Below, in pieces: positions 7,903 through 14,223 of a DNA stretch of 17,175 nucleotides. The DNA is from a bacterium (GTDB lineage: Bacteria > CSSED10-310 > JAJRTK01). Location of the stretch: NCBI GenBank assembly GCA_024278345.1, contig JAJRTK010000322.1, forward strand, positions 1 to 17,175, written 5' to 3'. The notes beneath the pieces are model-generated. The model was not told the DNA's origin and did no database searches. It saw nothing but the letters and a program-made list of their open reading frames with translations. The stretch's first letter is position 1; each line of letters begins with the position of its first letter. The position numbers were made by a program, and so were the translations under genes.

Positions 7903-10900
7903 ATGAATATGCCATGGTGGACCAGGAGTGGGCGGCGGGCGCGGGTAGAGTCCGGTTTGCCTCTCAAGCGGTTGGGTCTGGCGGTGAGCATGGTTCTGGG
8001 CGCTTTTGCGCTGGCGTTGGTTCCGGCCAACGGAGAAACCACGAGTTTCAGAGGGGAACAGGTCTCATCCCAAGAGGGAAAAAAATTAGAGTTCCTGGTT
8101 CGTTTGAACAGGGGGGCCGCGCAGGAAGTCGAGCAGTTCTTGGCGGATCACGATTTTGAGGAAGTGCCGGGAACTCCCAGGCTTCGGAAACGCGGGTGGA
8201 TCCGAATTCGCAAAGTGGAGAGTCGAGCTGCCGAGCTGGTGATGCTAGAGCTGAAGCGGGATCCGAGAGTGCGGAACGTGGTGGTGGATGCGGAGTTGGA
8301 AGCGAGTGGCGAGATCGACTTGAGCGATCCGTTCGCCAATCGACAGTGGAACCTTGAGGCAGTGGGATTCAAGAAGCTTTTGAAGAAGCAGGCAGTTGGA
8401 TCTGGGACGGTTGTGGCGCTGCTCGACACGGGGCTAACCCCAGGCCCCGATCTGCTGGATCTGTCGGTGTTACCGGGTTACGACGCGCTGAACGGCGACG
8501 ATGACGCATCAGATGATCATCAGCATGGCACGTTGATGGCGTCGATCCTCGCGTCAGCGGTGGACAATGGCGTTGCCGTCGCCGGTCTCGCGTCAGGGGT
8601 CACGGTCCTGCCGGTGAAGGTCTTGGATTCGGAGGCGAACGGGCGAACTTCCGCACTGGTTGAGGGCCTCTATTTCGCGGCGGAGCAAGGAGCCCAGGTG
8701 GTCAACATGTCGCTGGCTTACCCGCCGGGCTTCTATCCCGGAATCGTTCTGGACGAGGCTTTGGAGGAACTTAGCGGCCTGGGCATCTTGCTGGTGGCCG
8801 CGACGGGAAATTGGGGCTCTGGAGTGGTTTCCTATCCCGCGGCCTATCCGGCGGTGATCGCGGTGGCAGCCAGTGCTCCCCGAGGCAGCGAAGATTCGGA
8901 TGGCGAAGAGTGTCGTGATGATGACGGGGACGACGATGACGGGGACGACGATGACGGGGACGACGGCGAACATTGCGAAGATCATGGTGAAGATGGAATT
9001 GGCGGGAGTATCGAGGTCGCCAGCTACTCGAGCTTCGGGACGGCGCTGGACATCGTAGCTCCTGGAGGCGCCACGGAAGACGTGGATGGCGACGGACACG
9101 TGGACGGCATCCTGGGCGAGACCTTCAATTCTCAGTCTCCTCAAGATTACAGTGTTTGGGTCGTCGCCGGGACTTCCGGCGCCACGGTACATGTCACAGC
9201 GGCTTGCGCGGTGCTCCTCGGGGCGGGAGCCAACCCAAATGACGTCCGCTGGCTACTGGAATCCTCGGCCAAGGATGCTGGACCCGAAGGGTTCGACGTA
9301 GAAACGGGCACCGGCCATCTTCGGATCGACAAAGCCCTGAAAAAGTTTGAAAAAGGAAAGAGTCAAGCAGGAGAGCGCCCAACGAGTTCGGTAGAGCTTT
9401 TGGAAGAAACCTTGGGCGATGGCACCTGGCTCCGTGCCAAAGCCAGCCTCACCGTCACCAATGGCGACGGACACCCGGTAAAAGGAGCCTTGATCTACGG
9501 CCATTTTGCCGGAGCCGCCATGAGCAGCCATGCCGCCAAGACCGGCGATGATGGCCATGCGACGGTGAAATCCCTCCCCTATCCTGCGTCATTGCGAGCG
9601 GAGAATGACCTTCTTTTCGTGGTGGATCGGGTACTCGCCGATTGCCATGGAAACCCAATCGATCACGCCAATGATCTACGGCGGTGGATTGAGCAAGCTT
9701 ATGAGCGATGGCGCCTGCATTACCGGGAGGATTTCCTCCAGCTTATCGAGGACGCCCTGGCAGCCAGGGAAGAACAACTCCAGCAGTTGCTCGCTTGGCA
9801 GGAAGAGTTCCAGGCCCCGCTTCCCGAAGAGCTTCAGTATCTAGACGATCTGGCGGACCCCCTGTCCACGGATTGGCTTTCCACTGCTCCGGGGCAGCTC
9901 TGGCTCACCAGAAGCAATGGTCAGGACTGGCTCTTCACGCCAGCGGGCCAAGATTGGCTGCTTTCGCCGTCCAGCCAGGACTGGCTTTTCACTCCGGCGG
10001 GCCAAGTCTGGATCTTTTTGCCGGCGGGCCAAGACTGGCTCTTCACGCCGGCGGGCCAAGACTGGCTTATTTCTCCGTCCAGCCAGGACTGGCTCTTCAC
10101 ACCAGCTGGCCAGGACTGGCTCTTCACACCAGCTGGCCAGGATTGGCTTTTCACGCCAGCGGGTCAGGACTGGCTTCTCTCCCCCTCCAGCCAAGACTGG
10201 CTCTTCACGCCGGCCGGCCAGTATCTCACGTCTCGGCCCACGGCTCACGACTGGCTATTGACCCCGTCTGGCCAAGACTGGCTCTTCACGCCGGCGGGAC
10301 AAGATTGGCTTCTCTCCCCCTCGGGCCAGGACTGGCTTTTCACGCCAGCAGGCCAGGACTGGCTCCTCTCTCCCTCCAGCCAGGATTGGCTCCTCTCCCC
10401 TTCGGGTCAGGATTGGCTCCTCTCCCCCTCGGGCCAGGACTGGCTGCTTACCCCTGCCGGTCAGGACTGGCTCCTCTCTCCCTCCAGCCAGGACTGGCTC
10501 CTCTCCCCTTCGGGCCAGGACTGGCTTCTCTCCCCCGCGGGACAATTCTGGACAGTCACCACAACCGGTCAAGATTGGCTGCTATCCCCTGCTGGCCAAG
10601 ATTGGCTCCTGTCCCCTCTAAGTCAGGACTGGCTGCTTACCCCTGCGGGTCAGGACTGGCTGCTTACCCCTGCCGGACAGGATTGGTTGCTGTCTCCCGC
10701 GGGTCAAGACTGGCTCCTCACGCCCGGCGGGCAATTGTGGGCGTTGGATCCAGTTCGCCAGGATTGGCTGCTCTCCCCTAGCGGCCAAGACTGGCTCCTC
10801 TCTCCCGCGGGACAGGACTGGCTCCTGTCTCCCGCGGGACAGGGGTGGTCTGTATCCCCTCTGGTTGAGGACTGGTTGCTGCCCCTTGCCGGGGAAGCCT

Positions 10901-11058
10901 GGCTTGCGGCAGACCAGGGAATGGACTGGCTACTCAGCCCGGCTGGCCAGTCCTGGCTCGGCACCGGACCAGGACTGCTTTGGAGCCAAAGCCAAGCGGG
11001 CACCGACCTCCTGACGACACCGGGAACGGCAAGCATCGTCTTGTCGCAAGCCTGGTGA
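7903..11058 (+). CDS. Secreted subtilisin-like (S8) protease with 43 C-terminal nonapeptide repeats
   Basis: A 1051-aa exported protein. ATG 7903 follows GGAGAAA; the upstream in-frame TTG lies inside that site. Residues 1-45 form a Sec signal: a long basic start, then a hydrophobic core (LGLAVSMVLGAFALALV) and a cleavage-like ANGE. A propeptide-like region (about 60-135) precedes the S8 catalytic domain (about 165-485) with D175 (DTG), H208 (HGT), oxyanion N303 (GNWG) and nucleophile S425 (GTSGATVHV, where the family usually has M and P at two positions). An Asp/Gly insert sits at about 331-366. Residues 495-580 look like an Ig-like domain (VTNGDGHPVKGA), followed by a helical linker. Residues 655-1041 are 43 tandem 9-residue units, consensus GQDWLLSPA/GQDWLFTPA, then TASIVLSQAW. 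I know no characterised family with this repeat; surface attachment, a beta-solenoid or peptide release are possibilities. Confidence 0.93.
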   Translation: MNMPWWTRSGRRARVESGLPLKRLGLAVSMVLGAFALALVPANGETTSFRGEQVSSQEGKKLEFLVRLNRGAAQEVEQFLADHDFEEVPGTPRLRKRGWIRIRKVESRAAELVMLELKRDPRVRNVVVDAELEASGEIDLSDPFANRQWNLEAVGFKKLLKKQAVGSGTVVALLDTGLTPGPDLLDLSVLPGYDALNGDDDASDDHQHGTLMASILASAVDNGVAVAGLASGVTVLPVKVLDSEANGRTSALVEGLYFAAEQGAQVVNMSLAYPPGFYPGIVLDEALEELSGLGILLVAATGNWGSGVVSYPAAYPAVIAVAASAPRGSEDSDGEECRDDDGDDDDGDDDDGDDGEHCEDHGEDGIGGSIEVASYSSFGTALDIVAPGGATEDVDGDGHVDGILGETFNSQSPQDYSVWVVAGTSGATVHVTAACAVLLGAGANPNDVRWLLESSAKDAGPEGFDVETGTGHLRIDKALKKFEKGKSQAGERPTSSVELLEETLGDGTWLRAKASLTVTNGDGHPVKGALIYGHFAGAAMSSHAAKTGDDGHATVKSLPYPASLRAENDLLFVVDRVLADCHGNPIDHANDLRRWIEQAYERWRLHYREDFLQLIEDALAAREEQLQQLLAWQEEFQAPLPEELQYLDDLADPLSTDWLSTAPGQLWLTRSNGQDWLFTPAGQDWLLSPSSQDWLFTPAGQVWIFLPAGQDWLFTPAGQDWLISPSSQDWLFTPAGQDWLFTPAGQDWLFTPAGQDWLLSPSSQDWLFTPAGQYLTSRPTAHDWLLTPSGQDWLFTPAGQDWLLSPSGQDWLFTPAGQDWLLSPSSQDWLLSPSGQDWLLSPSGQDWLLTPAGQDWLLSPSSQDWLLSPSGQDWLLSPAGQFWTVTTTGQDWLLSPAGQDWLLSPLSQDWLLTPAGQDWLLTPAGQDWLLSPAGQDWLLTPGGQLWALDPVRQDWLLSPSGQDWLLSPAGQDWLLSPAGQGWSVSPLVEDWLLPLAGEAWLAADQGMDWLLSPAGQSWLGTGPGLLWSQSQAGTDLLTTPGTASIVLSQAW
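8920..8964 (+). repeat. Three tandem 15-bp units encoding an acidic loop
   Basis: The unit GATGACGGGGACGAC is repeated three times without change (8920-8934, 8935-8949, 8950-8964). It encodes an Asp/Gly run inside the protease domain between the oxyanion Asn and the catalytic Ser. Perfect identity points to recent slippage expansion. The acidic loop could bind calcium, and its cysteines (CRDD, HCED) could form a disulfide. Confidence 0.85.
9865..11025 (+). repeat. 43 tandem 27-bp repeats encoding nonapeptides
   Basis: The units are exactly 27 bp, so frame is kept through the array. About 30 carry QDWL. Units in the first half tend to be LFTPA and those in the second half LLSPS or LLSPA. Degenerate units lacking the Asp (for example GQVWIFLPA, GQFWTVTTT, GQLWALDPV) are scattered and become frequent in the last seven. 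The pattern suggests internal duplication with decay towards the C-terminus. Because 27 is a multiple of three, other frames also stay open here and give misleading long ORFs. Confidence 0.95.
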
Positions 11059-11356
11059 GGTTCCGGCCAACGCACGGGTTGCCCCTCGAAAGAGTTCAAT
11101 AGACGCGACAATAACCCGAGCGTTGACCGGTTTCCTCGCCAGACCCTTCTCCCGGTAAAACTGCCCTCCGTCGGCGCAGAAGACCGGTCACCGCTGATGA
11201 ACAGACCCCTCTCTCGACGCCCTCATGCACCCTGGCAGGACACTGCCACGCCCCAAAGCAACTGCTGACAGCCAGCTCCCGCGACCCACTGCTTCGCCAC
11301 GATCCGCCTCAAAAACACCGGGGCCAACCCGTCAAGGGACACTGTGTGGCAAAAGG
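11059..11356. other. Intergenic space between convergent protease and cyclase genes
   Basis: No gene, RNA or strong terminator is recognised. A distant CGGGTT/AACCCG inverted repeat lies around 11077-11121 but the loop is long and there is no T-run. Confidence 0.4.
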
Positions 11357-12013
11357 TCAGCTCTTCGCGGGATCAGGAATCGGTTCCAGGAGAAGAGCGC
11401 GAACCGGGGAGGCTTCGACACCGGACAACCGAAGAGGAAGTGCCATGAACTCGTACTGTCCGGCGGGAACTCCATGGAGATTCAGCGCAACGAAAACCGG
11501 CAAGCCAGCCCGCGCCAAGATCGAATGGGAAGGATAGGAAGAGCCGCCCACCGGATCCAGGCTATAGCTGTCAAACCCCACCGATCGGGGCGCTCTTTCC
11601 ACTATTGCCCTCGTGGCCGAGGGAAGAAGACTCACGGACGGAAAAACGGAACCCTTCCGCTCCCAAAAAAGAGAGTTGTCCGTCTTCAACAGCAGGTGGA
11701 ATCTTGAAGGAACTGACTGGATGAGCTCAGAGATATCAGAGGAATGGATTTCCCTCAGGCCTGTGAGATCGAAGACCACCGCCGTGCCGAAAAAGGACTC
11801 CAGGGGTAGTTGGTCAAGAGTTTCTCCCGACCCGATAAAATGGGCCGGAGCATCAACATGAGTTCCCACGTGGCAATGAAGAGAAAGATGGGAAACGGTC
11901 AGGGCATCTCCTTTTTCAATCTCTTGGATGCGCCGAATTTCCGGCTTCGGATCGCCGGGATAGACAGCGGTCTCTTCCGAAAGCTCCAGAGTCAAGTCAT
12001 ACAATGCACGCAT
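11357..12013 (-). CDS. Cyclase family / kynurenine formamidase-like metal hydrolase
   Basis: A 218-aa protein of the Cyclase fold, which includes bacterial arylformamidase KynB and polyketide-type cyclases; length is typical. It has the early YPGDP motif (18-22) and the metal-binding signature H48-x-G-T-H52-x-D54-x-P-x-H58, followed by a conserved-looking SH near SYPSHSILARAG and the terminal PLRLSGVEASPVRALLLEP segment. In KynB-type enzymes a Glu precedes the NL of the late beta-strand (VENL); here the sequence is VALNL, so one metal or catalytic residue may be missing and kynurenine formamidase activity is uncertain. ATG 12013 has GGGAG 8 nt upstream; an upstream in-frame ATG lacks such a site. 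It is divergent from the alpha/beta hydrolase, the starts being 62 bp apart. Confidence 0.88.
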   Translation of the reverse strand: MRALYDLTLELSEETAVYPGDPKPEIRRIQEIEKGDALTVSHLSLHCHVGTHVDAPAHFIGSGETLDQLPLESFFGTAVVFDLTGLREIHSSDISELIQSVPSRFHLLLKTDNSLFWERKGSVFPSVSLLPSATRAIVERAPRSVGFDSYSLDPVGGSSYPSHSILARAGLPVFVALNLHGVPAGQYEFMALPLRLSGVEASPVRALLLEPIPDPAKS

Positions 12014-12075
12014 GGCCAATCTCCCGAAATCGTGTAAATCGAACCATCCCATCTTCCATTATAAGGGGAATCGCG

Positions 12076-12753
12076 GTGAACCGAACGGTATTGCTTCTTT
12101 TGGCAGCTTCCGCGCTGCCAATCTTGACCCCGGCCACGGCCAAAAGCGACGACAAGACCAGGACCATCCACTTCCAGACCACCGATGGCGTCACGATCTA
12201 CGGCGATCTCTGGGGAAGCGGCACGCGAGGTGTCCTTCTTGCCCACGGCGCGGTCTTCAACCGGACGAGCTGGCGCCCCCTGGCTATCCAACTTGCCGAC
12301 GCGGGTTTCCTGGTCCTGGCCATCGACTTCCGGGCTTATGGCCAGTCCGCCACCAACGGGGATCCAAGGGCACTTTGCGAAGATATCCTTGGAGCGGTCC
12401 TGACTCTCAGGAAGGCCGGAGCCAAGTCCGTCCGCGTCCTTGGCGGGAGCATGGGTGCCGGCGCAGCCGCCAACGCCGCATCGCGGAAACCGAAGGCCAT
12501 CGACAGCATGATCTTGCTCTCTCCTCCCCCCATCGACGCACTGCAAGAGCTTCCCATGGCAAAACTCATCGTCTGGAGTCAGGGCGAACGCCTATCCGAC
12601 CCGCTCTCAAGAATCTTCAAGGCCATCCCGGAACCCAAGCAAAGCCTGATACTTCCAGGATCGGCCCACGCCCAACACATCTTCAAGACGGATCAAGGAC
12701 CGGTCCTCACCAGGGCAATTCTAGAATTCCTTGGCCCGGCAACGGGAAAATGA
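12076..12753 (+). CDS. Exported alpha/beta hydrolase
   Basis: A 225-aa alpha/beta-hydrolase-fold enzyme, probably an esterase or lipase-like hydrolase of unknown substrate. The chosen GTG start (12076) follows AGGGG by 7 nt and begins directly with a signal peptide (NRTVLLLLAASALPILTPATA), ending at about residue 22. An earlier ATG at 12004 would overlap the divergent gene and bury the signal. The oxyanion HG is at 57-58, the nucleophile elbow GGSMG has S125, and late residues D175 and H198 or H201 (GSAHAQH) are candidates to complete the triad. A single promoter region of about 60 bp serves this gene and the divergent cyclase. Confidence 0.85.
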   Translation: MNRTVLLLLAASALPILTPATAKSDDKTRTIHFQTTDGVTIYGDLWGSGTRGVLLAHGAVFNRTSWRPLAIQLADAGFLVLAIDFRAYGQSATNGDPRALCEDILGAVLTLRKAGAKSVRVLGGSMGAGAAANAASRKPKAIDSMILLSPPPIDALQELPMAKLIVWSQGERLSDPLSRIFKAIPEPKQSLILPGSAHAQHIFKTDQGPVLTRAILEFLGPATGK

Positions 12754-12845
12754 CTGGCGGAGTTGGGAGCCACCAGGGCCTTCGCCGGCAGTCTCCGCCT
12801 GTGGCGGATCGGGTGGGCACGGGGAGGGGCCCGGGGCGATCACGG

Positions 12846-12893
12846 GCGAGTGGCGGCGGACGGACTGCCGCCGCCGGGAGCGGAACACAACCC
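12846..12893 (+). repeat. REP-like element, copy 2
   Basis: Contains CGGCGGACGGACTGCCGCCG, a palindrome with 6-bp perfect arms, followed by GGGAGCGGAACACAACCC. It lies between the convergent hydrolase and TipAS reading frames, where it may also act as a bidirectional transcription end. Confidence 0.6.
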
Positions 12894-12910
12894 AATGCCC
12901 GACCTTGAAC

Positions 12911-13300
12911 CTACGGCTCCCGCTTGGCAAGGGCTTGACCCACATACTCGGTCAGCTTCGGATCAAAGCTATAGCCACGGTGAGCGACAAACTCAGGTTC
13001 TTCCCGGTACATGCGCCGAAGGGATGCCGTGATCCCTGGGTCACCGCCGGTAAACTCCTCCACGAGCCCCTTCCAACGCAAAGCCAACGCCCACACCTTC
13101 TCACTGGCCGGATCCGAACCCTTCTCCATCTCCGCCCTGACCTCCGCGATGAGCTTCGGCCACACCCGTTGAGCCTGTTCGATCTTCTCCTGACCAAGAA
13201 GCTCACCTCGCTTCGCCAAAGCCTCCAACTGCTCTTGTGTGTAGTACTTTTCCATGTTTCGCGTCTCCTGCATCAACCGGAGGAAATCCTCCGTGCTCAC
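12911..13300 (-). pseudogene. TipAS effector domain, 3' fragment of a broken MerR/TipA regulator
   Basis: 129 codons from a possible GTG at 13300, or an internal ATG at 13255 giving MEKYYTQEQ. The sequence is typical of TipAS drug-recognition domains attached to MerR-type regulators: EVSTEDFLRLMQE, MEKYYTQEQLEALAKR, WPKLIAEVRAEMEKGSDPAS, FTGGDPGITASLRRMY. It is out of frame with the DNA-binding part that precedes it. In intact relatives about 50 residues of helix and dimerising coiled coil lie between the two parts; here the junction is immediate, indicating an internal deletion plus frame change. Streptomyces tipA makes a free TipAS from an internal start, so translation of this domain alone cannot be excluded. 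Confidence 0.75.
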
Positions 13301-13314
13301 CTCTCCCCCATCTC

Positions 13315-13506
13315 TCAGGGAACCCCAAACCCCAACGCCCGAAAAGAGAGGATCTGCTGCAATCGGACAATCTCCTCCCGCCCATACAGCCGATACCCGC
13401 ACTCCGTCCGCGCACGCGGGCAAAGCAGCCCGATCTCGTCGTAGTAGCGCAACGTCCGAACCGTGACGCCCACGCGCCTGGCCAGCTCGCCAATCTTCAG
13501 AACCAT
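13315..13506 (-). pseudogene. MerR-type DNA-binding domain, 5' fragment of the TipA-like regulator
   Basis: 63 codons from ATG 13506. It begins with the standard MerR winged helix: KIGELARRVGVTVRTLRYYDEIGLL, then a GYRLYGREEIVRLQQILSFRALGF segment, ending in GVP and a stop where relatives continue with the SLEEI helix and coiled coil. Without the dimerisation helix it should not bind its operator as a normal dimer. The ORF remains open far upstream of 13506, but that extension covers the operator/promoter and is not part of the family. With the TipAS fragment the locus spans 12911-13506 on one strand. Confidence 0.85.
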
Positions 13507-13555
13507 CTGACACTCTCCATCGACTCTGGCCAAGACTTTCCCGGCCCCAATGGGA

Positions 13556-13586
13556 TCCATAATCCCTGACGTAACGTGAGGGTCAA
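13556..13586 (-). promoter_or_regulatory. MerR-type operator and promoter of the TipA-like gene
   Basis: On the minus strand a -35 TTGACC (13581-13586) and a -10-like TATGGA (13556-13561) are separated by 19 bp, the over-long spacer typical of MerR-regulated promoters. Between them sits the dyad CCCTCACG-TTA-CGTCAGGG (13564-13582), arms matching at 7 of 8 positions. This is the expected autoregulatory arrangement, about 43 nt before the start codon from the predicted +1, and it looks intact although the gene is broken. Confidence 0.75.
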
Positions 13587-13672
13587 GAGGTCGGGGAAGG
13601 TAAATTGACTTTTTTCGGTACGCGGCTCCAAGGGCACGTTCACGATCTGCCACCACTTCTTCCAATAATCTC

Positions 13673-14119
13673 TCAGTCCGCCCGGCAAATGGGATCGCCC
13701 ACGCGAATCTCACCACCCCGCGCCACCTCGCCATAAACGCCACCTGCCCAATCCCCGGACAAGGCCTTCCGCAAGCCGGGAAAAACGGCATCCATCACGT
13801 AGCAAGGCGTTGATTCCCCAAGAACCCGGAGCTGACAAGAGCCGATCTTCAGGACGCAACCGCGGCTCCCGGCCAAAGAGAATCCGCGAATCAGCAAATT
13901 GGCCCGGCGTTTCACGGGATCGAGCTCCACGTCAAGGCGCTGGCACGCATCCCGCCAAAGCTCAGCCTCCAGGAGCGTCACCTGCCGCTTCCCCCCTTGC
14001 TCCACATTGCCGGCGATACCGCCACCCTCCACGAAAATGACCGAATCCCGCGCCTCCATGGGTTCCCGGTGCTCCCGCTTGATCCAAATCGCTTCGACTC
14101 GCCCCACTTGCTTCTCCAT
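13673..14119 (-). CDS. MOSC-domain protein
   Basis: A 148-aa stand-alone MOSC domain, related to the C-terminal domain of molybdenum cofactor sulfurase and to YiiM/YuaD-type proteins that handle molybdopterin-linked chemistry. Visible features: VEAIWIKREHREPM at the start, RRANLLIRG (71-79), the conserved cysteine C106 in GESTPC, and the closing GGVYGEVARGGEIRVGDPI. ATG 14119 has GAGGGAG 4 nt upstream; the frame runs further upstream but through a REP element, so the longer start is rejected. It lies 104 bp after the DprA/AbiGi-like gene and 166 bp before the broken regulator, all on the minus strand. Its substrate is unknown. Confidence 0.88.
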   Translation of the reverse strand: MEKQVGRVEAIWIKREHREPMEARDSVIFVEGGGIAGNVEQGGKRQVTLLEAELWRDACQRLDVELDPVKRRANLLIRGFSLAGSRGCVLKIGSCQLRVLGESTPCYVMDAVFPGLRKALSGDWAGGVYGEVARGGEIRVGDPICRAD

Positions 14120-14160
14120 CGCTCCCTCGTTCTTACCAGGTTGGACAATTCTCATCTTTC

Positions 14161-14209
14161 GGGTTGCATTCCGCTCCCATCGGCGGCAGTCCGTCCGCCG
14201 CTGTCCGCC
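14161..14209 (-). repeat. REP-like element, copy 3
   Basis: On the minus strand it reads CGGCGGACGGACTGCCGCCG then ATGGGAGCGGAATGCAACCC, closely matching copy 2. It fills the gap between the stop of the DprA/AbiGi-like gene and the MOSC gene. Confidence 0.65.
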
Positions 14210-14223
14210 AGGTTCACCGCTGG

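Noticed and set aside
9708-10781. A 357-codon plus-strand frame and several minus-strand frames across the nonapeptide region
   Set aside because: They are open only because the 27-bp repeat is a multiple of three; the protease frame has the signal peptide, catalytic domain and ribosome binding site.
9865-11025. RTX-type calcium-binding nonapeptides
   Set aside because: The period matches, but the GGxGxDxLx pattern is absent; the consensus is GQDWLLSPA.
12004-12075. Longer ATG start for the alpha/beta hydrolase
   Set aside because: It overlaps the divergent cyclase start and puts about 24 polar residues before the signal peptide; the GTG at 12076 has AGGGG at good spacing.
13315-13340. Programmed -1 frameshift joining the MerR and TipAS parts
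   Set aside because: No X-XXY-YYZ slippery heptamer is in the right phase, and about 50 family residues are missing at the junction, so deletion fits better.
13507-13791. N-terminal extension of the MerR fragment
   Set aside because: It covers the MerR operator/promoter and the end of the MOSC gene, and matches nothing expected for the family.
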